NCBI RefSeq assembly: GCF_019703515.2
Contig: NC_059358.1
Span: 45,828,594 to 45,892,593 of the forward strand
Source of the DNA: Myxocyprinus asiaticus
Taxonomy: Eukaryota > Chordata > Actinopteri > Cypriniformes > Catostomidae
Length of the DNA stretch: 64,000 bases
Direction: 5' to 3'
Part shown: in pieces, positions 1-8,880 of the stretch
How the letters are laid out: every line of letters starts with the position of its first letter
Position numbering within the stretch: the stretch's first letter is position 1
Notes under the pieces: generated by a model
What the model was told of the DNA's origin: nothing
Databases searched by the model: none
The model's input: the letters and a program-made list of their open reading frames with translations, nothing else
Position numbers and translations under genes: made by a program

Positions 1-707
1 GAACCTTGAGTACCTTCGGGAGGCTCATCGTCTAAATCCTCCTTCCCCTGGTCCGGAGAGCCATCTGATGTCCCAGCGGTCAACCATTGGTTTAGAGAGA
101 GTGAGAGGGTCTGGGACTTAGCCCACCATCACCTGCAGAGGGCTGTGCACTGCCAGAAGGTCCTTGCCGATGCCCGGAGATCATCAACCACAAGTTACCA
201 ACACGGGCAGAAGGTTTGGCTCTCCACTAAGGACATCCGGCTGCGCCTTCCATGCAAAAAGCTAAGTCCCTGTTACATTGGTACCTTCACTATCACTAAA
301 CAAATTAATCCAGTCACCTACCAACTCCAACTTCCCCCCAAATACCGCATTCACTTTCCATGTCTCCCTCCTGAAACCTCACTATCTGTCTCTCTCTCCT
401 CACCCCTCAGAACCTGATCCAGCTGATGACCCCCCCCCCCAGCCGCTAATCCTGGAAGACAGACCCGTCTATGCAGTTCATGACATCCTGGACTCCCGAT
501 GCCGCAGGGGTCACCTCGAGTACCTCGTAGACTGGGAGGGCTATGGTCCCGAAGAAAGATCATGCGTACCCCGAGACAACATCCTGGACCCGACCCTACT
601 CACTAACTTCCACGACACTCACCCAGACCATCCAGCTCCTTGTGGACAGGGTCGGCCATGGCGTCGGGAGGCTTGTCCCTCAGGAGTGGTCCGTGGAGGG
701 GGGGTAA
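1..707 (+). pseudogene. Chromovirus pol 3' end: integrase C-terminus and chromodomain
   Basis: This is the last part of a Ty3/gypsy chromovirus polyprotein whose start lies left of the window. Bases up to about 350 encode the integrase C-terminal region, with the stretches [20 protein letters not shown], GQKVWLST and [11 protein letters not shown] (the GPY/F-type module). The reading frame then shifts near 340-360 and continues in frame 2 with FHVSLLKP and a chromodomain ([26 protein letters not shown]) at about 465-570, ending near the purine run at 693-704. In this family the chromodomain steers integration through chromatin marks. At least one frameshift makes the copy defective. The purine run followed directly by an LTR fixes the 3' boundary. 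Confidence 0.85.
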
Positions 708-1175
708 TGTCACAGATCCACCTGACCTTCCTGCCACAAACACTCAACCTTCCCGCTCCCCTGAATACTGATCACCCGCACCTGTCTCCAATCACCGTGT
801 CAATGAGCTCCTCTATATATCACTCCACTCTCCCTGCAGTCTTTGTCTGGTATCAAAGCAGTATACAGACTCACTTACCTTCTACTTACCTGACGCTTCA
901 GATGCCATTCCAGCGTGCTCCCTCGATGATTCCTCTCCAGCGCTATTCCAAAGTTTGTTCTAAGTATCCTCTCTTGTGTCTCCTTCTCTTGGTGTTATCC
1001 TGCTACCCAAGTAATACTTCTAACTTCAAATACAATCACCTCCATCAAGTACTGTTGTCTGTTCCTGAACCAATCTGCTCATTCACCGCTCACCTGCAAT
1101 TTGCTGTCTGTCTTTGTTCAAATAAAAAACTGCTTTTAGGTTCATCACCATCTTCAAGTCTGGGTTACTGTTACA
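708..1175 (+). repeat. 3' LTR of the chromovirus
   Basis: The LTR starts TGTCACAG just after a purine-rich tract (GTGGAGGGGGGG, 693-704) and ends CTGTTACA, giving TG...CA ends and 468 bp. An AATAAA signal lies near 1121. The flank at 1176 (ACTAGATCT) continues L1 ORF2 sequence that also occurs at 59.0 kb, so the chromovirus inserted into an L1. The other end is outside the window, so the target duplication cannot be checked. Confidence 0.8.
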
Positions 1176-2255
1176 ACTAGATCTTTGCCTTGCCTCCACA
1201 GAATTATTAATTCCCTTTCTAAGTTCTCAGGATACAGAGTCAATTGGTCTAAATCTGAAGCTTTGGCTCTGACAGCGTACTGCCCAGTAACTGCTTTTCT
1301 TTTTAACAACTTCCAGTGGCCCAAACAGGGCATTAAGTATTTGGGTATTATATTCCAAGCAAATTTGTTTGATTTAGTTAGGGTTAATTTTGACCCTTTA
1401 ATAAAAAAGGTTTTTGAGCGATGTGGGCAGGTGGGCTTCATTACATTTATCTATGACTGGGAAGGTTAATGTTATTAAAATGAATTGTATTCCAAAATTC
1501 AACTACCTGCTTCAGTCTCTCCCTATAGATGTCCCCCTCTATTATTTCAAGCAATTTGATAGCATAGCGAAGTCCTTCATTTGGAATGGTAAACATCCCA
1601 GATTACACTTCAGTAGGCCGATTGACAAAAGTGGGCTAGGCCTAGCCAAGATTTTGTTTTATTATTATGCATTCAGTCTCAGACATTTGGCTCATTGCTT
1701 GTTTCCACCTGAGAGAGCCCCTCCTTGGTTTTGTATTGAACAGGAATTTATTGCCCCTATTTCACCATTGCAAAGCCTTTCTATCAAACTAACCAGAGAA
1801 GATAAGTTACACCCCGTTATTTCGCATTTGCATGCGGTATGGACAAAAGTGTCCAGAATGTTTAATTCAGACATTTATTTAAATGTTGCTTCGAGCATAA
1901 GGCTGAACCCAAAATTATGTATTAATAAGTACCCTTTCTGCTGGACAGAGTGGATTGTGAGGGATGCTCAGTGACCTATATGAGAGTAGAGTGTTGAGAT
2001 CCTTTGAAAATATGGTTCAACATTTTGGGATTCCCAAGTCTCAATTCTTTAGGTATTTACAACTGCGCCACCTGCTCTGTACTATTTTTGGGAGCAGCAT
2101 ACAGCCCCCTAAAGCGGCAGATACTCTGGGAGTGGTGATTACTGCTTTTGGAAAAGGTCATGAGGTATCAGTGTATTGCTCCCTGCTAATTCAGAGTCTG
2201 GGGGACAGAGTTTCAAAGAAATTATTAGAAGCATTGAATTAAATACTGATCTTGA
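1176..2255 (+). pseudogene. L1-type LINE ORF2 fragment (RT C-terminal half)
   Basis: The segment encodes the region just after the reverse transcriptase YADD box of an L1-clade LINE: LCLHRIINSLSKFSGYR, NWSKSEALAL and then KYLGIIF. It continues through the post-RT region (NGKHPRLHFSRPIDK, CWTEWIVRD). Frames shift near 1420-1460 and 1970. The same peptides occur on the minus strand at 58.0-59.7 kb, so both copies are one family. It starts directly at the chromovirus LTR and fades at about 2255. It is a dead fragment: the endonuclease and catalytic YADD box are left of the LTR, off the window. Confidence 0.8.
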
Positions 2256-2395
2256 ACCTGTTTTGTTGTCTTCTGACTCCTCCATTGCCCACAAACTCAG
2301 TCTTATCACAGTGGTGCCAAAATCCTGGCTTTGGAGGAGTCAGGAGAGAACGAAACAGGTTCAAGGTCATTATTTAATTCAATGCTTCTAAGGTA
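2256..2395 (+). repeat. LTR end plus primer-binding-site-like fragment
   Basis: The segment holds CTGACTCCTCCATTG, also found at the end of the Gmr1-like LTR at 7507-7520. After TTATCACA it is followed by GTGGTGCCAAAATCCTGG, which resembles a gypsy primer-binding site. It looks like the junction of a 5' LTR with the start of an internal region, stranded next to the L1 fragment. The orientation is opposite to the related fragment at 2478-2667. Confidence 0.4.
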
Positions 2396-2477
2396 TGCAC
2401 TCAATCGATGGTAACTGTCGGTAACAGAAATACAAAAACTTTGTTTCTATGAAAGTACACTCAAGTAATGAACACTC

Positions 2478-2667
2478 TCAGACGTTGCTGTCATGCTTTC
2501 GGTCGCTCTCTCTCTCTCTCACTCTGACACTCTGGCTTGCCTTATCAGGTCTCCCTTCACCATCACTATAATGAGAGACAGGTGTTAGAGTAATTAAACC
2601 CAGGTAACGAGCCTTAACACTTTCCCTCTCCTGCAGATAGACACATGACCACGCCCCCCATGCCACA
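2478..2667 (-). repeat. LTR fragment of the Gmr1-like family
   Basis: Read on the minus strand from 2667, the sequence begins TGTGGCATGGGG. It then matches the LTRs at 3943 and 7228 (TGGTCATGTGTC, CTAACACCTGTCTCT, TATAGTGATGG) for about 150-190 bp before diverging in a GA-rich run. It is a truncated third copy of the same LTR. Confidence 0.7.
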
Positions 2668-2961
2668 GCATGTTACGAGCCTTCAATAATAAACAAAAAG
2701 ATTTCTGTTCTAATTTTGTGAAAATTAATCATTAGTCATCATTATTCATCAACTCTGGCATGGATGCCTAGGAAAGACAATAAAATTACTAGGTTGTAGC
2801 CTAGTCTTTCTCACTTTAATAAAAAATATAAAAAACGTTCCATTCAGACGTTTTCATTTTCTAAATTTTCTCTCAGGGGATACCCCTGAACATATAGTAT
2901 CATTCCACAGTCACGAGGGCTTCTATGCCCCCATACTTGGGTATCTGAATGTAAAGAAACA
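2668..2961. other. AT-rich spacer
   Basis: No gene, no recognised repeat family and no convincing splice-bounded exon was seen here. Confidence 0.5.
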
Positions 2962-3458
2962 CAGTACTGTGCAAAAGTTTTAGGCACTTGTGAAAAATTT
3001 TGCATAGTGAGGATTTCATCAAAAATAATGCCATAAGTAGTTTTCGTTTATCAATGAACGTCATACAAAGTCCAGTAAACATAAGAAAGCTAAATCAATA
3101 TTTGGTGTGACCACCTTTGCCTTCAAAACAGCACCGATTCTCCTAGGTACACCTGGACACAGTGTTTCTTGGTTGTTGGCAGAAATGATATTCCAAGCTT
3201 CTTGGAGAATTTTCAACAGTTCTTCTATCTATTTATGCTGTCTAAATTGCTTCTGTCTCTTCATGTAATCTCAGACTAACTCAGTGTTCAGTGGGGGGCT
3301 CCCTGTTCTTCTATTCTATTCTTTTTGCAAAAGGAATGTTTGTAAGTCTACAGTTTATATTTCCTATTGACACACTAAAGATGAAGATATAAATAACCAT
3401 CTTAAGTCAAATGTTTTTGTGAAACATTTTATGTGCCTAAAACTTTTGCATAGTACTG
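2962..3458 (-). mobile_element. Deleted Tc1/mariner element (non-autonomous)
   Basis: The ends are inverted repeats: CAGTACTGTGCAAAAGTTTTAGGCA on the left and its near complement ending GCATAGTACTG on the right, with a TA after the right end. On the minus strand near 3085-3140 the sequence encodes RRIGAVLKAKGGHTKY followed by a stop. This matches the C-terminus of Tc1/mariner transposases (AAKGG.T.Y type). The rest of the transposase is absent or unrecognisable. It is a roughly 500-bp internal-deletion derivative. Confidence 0.7.
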
Positions 3459-3460
3459 TA

Positions 3461-3835
3461 TAAAAATATATAATTTTATTGTAAAAATATTCAAAACAAA
3501 TACTGGACTGCTGTCATGCTTCAAAACAAACAGATGATCTTTTAACATTCATTTCCAAATGCACTTGATTGATAAACTCTAAAATATTTTAATATTTTGG
3601 TAAAAGATCGCTCAAACCCCACTGCTTTGGCTGTCTCTGGGCTCACAATGCAGTTTTGTACTGACTATTTTGACTGTTTAGGATTTATTATTTCTACTTC
3701 TGCTAACTTGAAAAAAAAATAAAATGAATAGTGCAATGTGCAAATGTGAATGTATATTGTGATAAATACAGATACCGAATGATTTGAAAAAGAATATCAT
3801 GATAACATTTTTGGCCATATCGCCCAGCCCTACAT
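3461..3835. other. Non-coding AT-rich spacer
   Basis: Nothing recognised beyond A/T runs; the short minus-strand reading frames near 3680-3950 show no domain. Confidence 0.5.
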
Positions 3836-3942
3836 CCAGTGTAGTTTGATTCCCAATCGAATGACTCTGATGAGCCGGTTCTTTTGAATCTACAATGTGA
3901 AACATACATTGAGACCAGTGTAGTTTGATTCCTGAATGAATG
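3836..3942. repeat. Tandem repeat that served as the Gmr1-like insertion target (left side)
   Basis: The unit contains AGTGTAGTTTGATTCC, GAATGACTCTGATGAGCC and GTGAAACATACATTGAGACC. It restarts at 3917 after about 80 bases, and the same unit resumes at 7543-7640 after the retrotransposon. It is a short-period tandem repeat interrupted by the insertion. Confidence 0.65.
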
Positions 3943-4066
3943 TGTGGCATGGGGGGGTGTGGTCATGTGTCGGTCTACGGGAGAGGGAGAGTGGTAAGGA
4001 TCATCACCCGGGTTATGATTAACATCTGTCTCTAATTATAGTGATGGCGGAGGGAGACCGGAAAAG
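3943..4066 (+). repeat. Truncated 5' LTR of the Gmr1-like element
   Basis: It matches the first 125 or so bases of the 3' LTR at 7228, through GAGGGAGACC. The match stops after GAAAAGG, where the sequence jumps to protease-coding sequence. The rest of the LTR and the leader were deleted. Confidence 0.8.
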
Positions 4067-4080
4067 GTGGGGCGTATCGG

Positions 4081-4395
4081 ATACCTGTAAGAATAAAAGG
4101 GGATACACATCAAGCTTTGGTGGATTCGGGTTGTTCTCAAACCTCTATCGACCAACGCTTGGTGCAAGGCAGGACATTGGATAAGAATAAATGGGTGAGG
4201 GTGAGATGTGTGCATGGTGACATTCACAAGTATCCAGTGGTTACTACTGAGATACGATTCAGGGGAAAAATGCATAGAGTCGAGGCCGCGGTTAATTCCC
4301 GCCTCACCCATCCACTAATTTTGGGAACCAATTGGCCTAGTTTTAAAAATGTATTGAGGGTAATGTGTGTGGATGGGTCCTGCAAAATAGTGTAG
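4081..4395 (+). pseudogene. Retroviral-type aspartic protease of the Gmr1-like element
   Basis: The frame encodes LVDSGCSQTSIDQRL at about 4111-4160, the D-S/T-G active-site loop of the retropepsin family. It ends with a hydrophobic strand RLTHPLILGTNWP at about 4300-4335, which matches the I/L-I/L-G-x-D/N-W flap end of gypsy proteases. In the element it would cut the Gag-Pol polyprotein. The upstream gag is gone, so the frame begins abruptly after the LTR junction. A TAG stop at 4393 separates it from the integrase frame that starts at 4422. Confidence 0.75.
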
Positions 4396-4421
4396 ACGTG
4401 TAGTGTGAGACGTGCGACGCT

Positions 4422-5755
4422 ATGGCTGGAGAGGTAGTGCCAGAGCCGTCAACATCTGCTCCGCATCATGATGACACAGACGAGGGAGTTCCCGTACTCA
4501 GGGGCTTCCCTGAGGGGGATTTCCCTCTGGAGCAGTCACATGACGAGTCCCTCAAGCAAACCTTCGACCAAGTGAAAGTAATTGATGGTCAACATCTCCA
4601 GCCTAATGCTACGCTCACATACCCATACTTTTCTATTATTAAAGAGCGATTGTATCGAGTGATGCAGGACACTCAGACCAAAGAGAATAGAATGCAGCTA
4701 TTAGTACCAAAAAGCCGTTGGGAAACACTCTTCCAGGCGGCTCACTGTAACCCAATGGCTGGCCACTTAGGTCACGAAAAGACTTTGAACCGCATAATGG
4801 CCCGTTTCTTTTGGCCGGGCATTCATGGTGATGTATGCAAATGATATGCGGCGTGCCGTGAATGCCAGTTGGTGAATACACTGGCCACCCCAAAAGCGCC
4901 ATTGCGCCCTCTGCCATTGGTCGAGGTCCCCTTCGAGAGAATTGGCAAGGACCTCGTCGGGCCATTAGAGCGGTCTGTCTGCGGGCATCACTTTGTATTA
5001 GTTCCGGTGGACTATGCAACACGATATCCGGAAGCACTGCCTCTACGCAACATCTCATCACACGGTGTTGCGGAGGCACTCTTCAAAATTATCTCCCGGG
5101 TGGGGATTCGAAAGGAGATTCTCACTGATCAAGGCACAAAATTCATATCACGTACACTATGCGAACTGTACGAATTACTAGGTATTAAATCGATTCGCAC
5201 CAGCGTTTATCACCCGCAAACCGATGGGTTGGTCGAATGATTTATTAAGACCTCGAAAAACATGATTCGTAAGTTTGTACACGAAGATGCTATAAAGAGA
5301 GATAAGTGGCTCGAACCCCTGCTGTCTGTAGTATGAGAGGTCCCGCAAGCCTCCCGCAAGGGTTTTCCCCATTTTAGCTACTGTATGGGCACCAGCCGCA
5401 CGGCATGTTGATGTCATACAGGAAACTTCGAATAGCAGAAACCAAATTCAATACGTTCTTGACCTTAGAGCAAAACTCCACACTTTGGGTCAGGTAACAC
5501 AGGAGAATTTGCTCCAAGTTCAAGAACGTCAACGGCGACTGTACGACAGGGGCACTCGACTATGCAAATTCGTACAGGGAGATAAAGTGCTTGTATTGCT
5601 GCCCACTTCATGCTCCAGATTACTTGCGAAGTGGCAAGGACCCTTTGAGGTCACACGACGAGTTGGAGATTTTGATTATGAGGTTAGGTGAATGGATAGG
5701 GGAGGGGCACGTCAAACCTACCACCTCAACCTCCTCAAACCATGGAGGGAGTCAG
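4422..5755 (+). pseudogene. Integrase of the Gmr1-like element
   Basis: The N-terminal zinc-binding region shows AAHCNPMAGHLGHEKTLNRI and then CRECQ, with an in-frame stop at 4842 between them. The catalytic core follows: first Asp in FERIGKDLVGP (about 4935-4965), second Asp in EILTDQGTKF (about 5120-5150), and Glu in HPQTDGLVE, where a stop follows directly at 5238. The C-terminal module reappears at 5485-5755 (VQGDKVLVLLP, WQGPFEVTRRVG, TYHLNLLKPW). Integrases of this family insert the cDNA into host DNA. Stops and a frameshift between 5240 and 5485 inactivate it. It lies upstream of RT, reversed from usual Ty3/gypsy order. Confidence 0.88.
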
Positions 5756-6650
5756 TGCCTGTAGCCATGGTGACAGTACTTCCAGAGAGGGCGGAGCTCG
5801 GGCCGGAGGTGACTCCCAAACCAAGTTCATTCACTCTGGTCCCTTGTGTGACCACCTCTCACTGTCGCAGCTTACAGACATTGCCCGGTTGCAAGCGGAA
5901 TGTGTTTTCACCTCTTCCCGGTCGCACGAACCTCATAGAGCACCAAACTGAGACCACCCGGGGGTTGTGGTTCGTAGCAGCCCCTGTCGCCTTCCTGAAC
6001 ACAAGAAAAAGGTTGTTCAGGAAGAATTAGAGGCAATGCTTGAAATAGGTGTTATACAAGAGTTGCACAGCGATTGGGCCAGCCCCGTAGTTCTGGTACC
6101 GAAGAGCGACGGCTCGGTCCAGTTCTGTGTTGACTACCGGAAAGTGAACACGGTGTCCAAACATGACGCTTATCCAATGCCACGAATTGATGAGTTACTT
6201 AATTGGCTGGGTGCGGCTCAATTTTACTTGATGCTGGACTTAACAAAAGGTTATTGGCAGATCCCTTTAACTCCAATATCCCAAGAAAAAATGGCTTTTT
6301 CCACACCATTCGAATTACACCAATTTGTGACGCTTCCATTCGGTTTGTTTGGAGCCCCCACCACGTTTCAGCGCCTCATGGACAAGATCCTCAGATCGCA
6401 TACAGCATATGCTGCCGCATATCTAGACGATATCATCATTTATAGTAATGACTGGCGGTGGCATATGCAACATCTGAGGGCAGTCCTGAGAGTGCTGCGA
6501 CATGTGGCACTTACGGCCAACCTGAAGAAGTGTGCGATTTGGCGGGTGGAAGTTAGGTATCTGTAATTCCACTTGGGTCAGGGGCAGGTGCATCCAAAGG
6601 TTAATAAAACCACAGCGATTGCTGCCTGTCCGGTGCCCAAGACCAAAAAG
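5756..6650 (+). pseudogene. Reverse transcriptase of the Gmr1-like element
   Basis: After a linker (about 5756-5966) the RT begins with RLPEHKKKVVQEELEAML and GVIQELHSDWASPVVLV. It continues with FCVDYRKVNTVSKHDAYPMP, DLTKGYWQIPL, TLPFGLFGAPTTFQRLMD and the catalytic box AAYLDDIIIYS at about 6415-6450. These are the ordered motifs of Ty3/gypsy RTs. A stop occurs at 6564 (VRYL*) and the thumb continues to about 6650 (KTKKE). The linker joins integrase to RT with only one frame change, so the two domains belonged to one polyprotein in this order. Confidence 0.9.
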
Positions 6651-6658
6651 GAGGTATT

Positions 6659-7200
6659 TTGGGGTTAGCTGGCTACTACCAAAGGTTTGTGCCTAGTTAC
6701 TCTGACGTCACCAGCCCACTGACTGACCTTACTAAAAAGGGGGCCCCCGATCCGGTCCAGTGGACGGAGTCATGCCAACAGGCTTTCCTGAAGGTAAAGT
6801 CCATGCATGCTCCTGACTTCTCTCTCCTCTTTATTTTACAGACTGATGCATCTGACAGGGGACTAGGGGCGGTGCTCTTGCAGGAGGTGGGTGGGGAGGA
6901 ACGGCCAGTGCTCTGTATTAGTCGCATGCTCTCCTTCTGGGAGACAAAGTACTGTACCATCGAGAAGGAGTGTCTTGCGATTAAGTGGGCTGTTCTTACC
7001 CTCCGCTACTACCTGCTGGATCGGGCCTTCACCCTCTGCTCCGATCACGCTCCTCTGCAGTGGCTCCACCGCATGAATGATACTAATGCGTGGATCAACC
7101 GTTGGTATCTGGCTCTTCAGCCCATTAAGTTCGAGGTGGATGGTCGACCGAGGATGGTCATGGCTGACTTTCTCTCCAGAAAGGGGCAGGCCGGATGTTG
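6659..7200 (+). pseudogene. RNase H of the Gmr1-like element
   Basis: The frame opens with LAGYYQRFVPSYSDVTSPLT, the connection typical of gypsy RTs. It then shows TDASDRGLGAVLLQE (first Asp), YCTIEKECLAIKWAV (Glu), FTLCSDHAPLQWL (Asp) and MADFLSRKG. These are the RNase H catalytic positions of Ty3/gypsy elements, which remove the RNA strand during cDNA synthesis. The frame reads through into the LTR, with no integrase after it, which fits the Gmr1 order. Confidence 0.88.
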
Positions 7201-7227
7201 CCCTGGCCTGAGTCAGCAGTGGGGTTA

Positions 7228-7542
7228 TGTGGCATGGGGGAGCATGGTCATGTGTCGATCTGCGGGAGAGGGAGAGTGGTAAGGATTGTAACCTGGGTTA
7301 TGATTACTCTAACACCTGTCTCTAATTATAGTGATGGCAGAGGGAGACCTGAAAAGGCACACCAGAGCATCAGAATGGGGAGAGAGCACTAGGGACGAGC
7401 TGAGAGAAAGACCGGCAACATAAAGAGCCCTGGTTTTTAGTTGGCTATAAGCCGTTACCTTTAACTGGAAAAAATAAAGACTGACCTTAACTGTTCACTG
7501 TCTCCTGACTCCTCCATTGCTCATGAACATAGAACTTCTACA
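7228..7542 (+). repeat. 3' LTR of the Gmr1-like element
   Basis: A 315-bp LTR beginning TGTGGCATGG and ending ACTTCTACA. It carries a polyadenylation-type AATAAAGA near 7475 and is followed by the target duplication GAATG (7543-7547). Confidence 0.85.
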
Positions 7543-7640
7543 GAATGACTCTTATGAGCCTGTTCTTTTTTAATCAAAATCTTGAAACATACATTGAGAC
7601 CAGTGTAGTTTAATTCCCAAATGAATGACTCTTATGAGAA

Positions 7641-8666
7641 ACAGAATTACTTACTGAATTAAGGGCTTTTATTTTATGATATATTATATCTCTTGACACA
7701 GTTTTAAAGACTAAAATAAAAATAATACATTTTGAAGTTTCCAAACCTGCTTCATATTTCAGCTGTGGATTGGAAAATGTCTTCAGTGTTTCCAGAGTGA
7801 GGCTAAGCAATCCTGCTAAACAGAACGTTTGGCTGAAACTATAATTTCGACCACACGGCAGTTTTTTTCCCAAGTAAATCCAAAATATTTGAACATGCAA
7901 AAATTATTTCCTGAACACTTCCCCCATCATTCCCAGTGGGTAGACAAACAGAAAGCCCTGTTAGACAGGCAGTCTGACCTGAAATGAGCTATTATCCATC
8001 ATATCTCTCTTATGTCAGCATATCACTGATAATTTTTACAGTTTAATAGAAAAAAAGTGAGATTTGCACCTTCAAAGCCTGGGTAATTTCACACCCAAAC
8101 CAATCCTGTTATGTACTGATGTTTGTGGAGAAATTCTTTCCTTAAACACATTTGACAATGGAAAAGCTTGCATATTGCAAGTTAGTAAAATTCTCAGTAT
8201 GAACTTTTTTAAATATCCAGTGTGTTTGCATGATGTTTTCAGGACAGTGTGAAGGCTATTTAAAGTAGAGACTGTAGGATATGCTGCTGTAAGCTTTAGA
8301 TGACAATTGAAGCAGACGTGTTGCATAATTAACTTTGTTACCAAAGAGAGGATGTGTGTGATTAGATCAGGCCTGTTGCTAATGACCTTTCTGAAACTGA
8401 GCTGTCTCACTCCCAGGAACTTGAGCCTGTGTTCATTCAGCTTTGTCTCCTGCTTTTTTTGCAGTCAAATGTGTAACGTTGACGCGTCTCGCCTTTCACA
8501 GACTGTCTAGTACCACGTTTAAGAGATGGGAGCATTTTCAGGAAGATCATATATTTGCACTGTTTGTCTTTTATGGATGGCTCACCTGGTATGGCTTTGC
8601 TGGCCAAAACGTTACTAAATGCTCTAAATATTCTACATATCTAAATGTTGTTAATGTCTTCAGAAG

Positions 8667-8668
<2 letters not shown>
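7641..8668. other. Non-coding spacer
   Basis: No gene or known repeat was recognised. The region is moderately AT-rich and the reading frames are short and featureless. Confidence 0.5.

Positions 8669-8745
<77 letters not shown>
8669..8745. repeat. (TA)n microsatellite
   Basis: About 36 TA units grading into CA units immediately before the Tc1 inverted repeat. Tc1 elements insert at TA, so the run is a plausible target. Confidence 0.95.
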
Positions 8746-8748
<3 letters not shown>

Positions 8749-8880
8749 TGTATTGCCAAAAGTATTCGCTCACCCATCCAAATAATTGAATTCAGGCGTT
8801 CCAATCACTTCCATGGCCACAGGTGTATAAAATGAAGCACCTAGGCATGCAGACTGCTTCTACAAACATTTGTGAAAGAA

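Larger units (their letters stand above)
3943..7542 (+). mobile_element. Gmr1-like Ty3/gypsy retrotransposon (integrase upstream of RT)
   Basis: The element is bounded by LTR starts TGTGGCATGG (3943 and 7228) and the LTR end CTTCTACA (7542). A 5-bp target duplication GAATG lies at 3938-3942 and 7543-7547. The coding order seen is protease, integrase, reverse transcriptase, RNase H. This is the Ty1/copia-like order that is known in the Gmr1 group of Ty3/gypsy elements from fish and other deuterostomes. The 5' LTR end, primer site and gag are missing: the LTR is fused to the protease region near 4066. Several stops and frameshifts make it non-autonomous now. Confidence 0.88.

Noticed and set aside
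8571..8804. Frames of repeated Ile-Tyr
   Set aside because: Pure translation of the (TA)n microsatellite; the same holds at 21503-21755.
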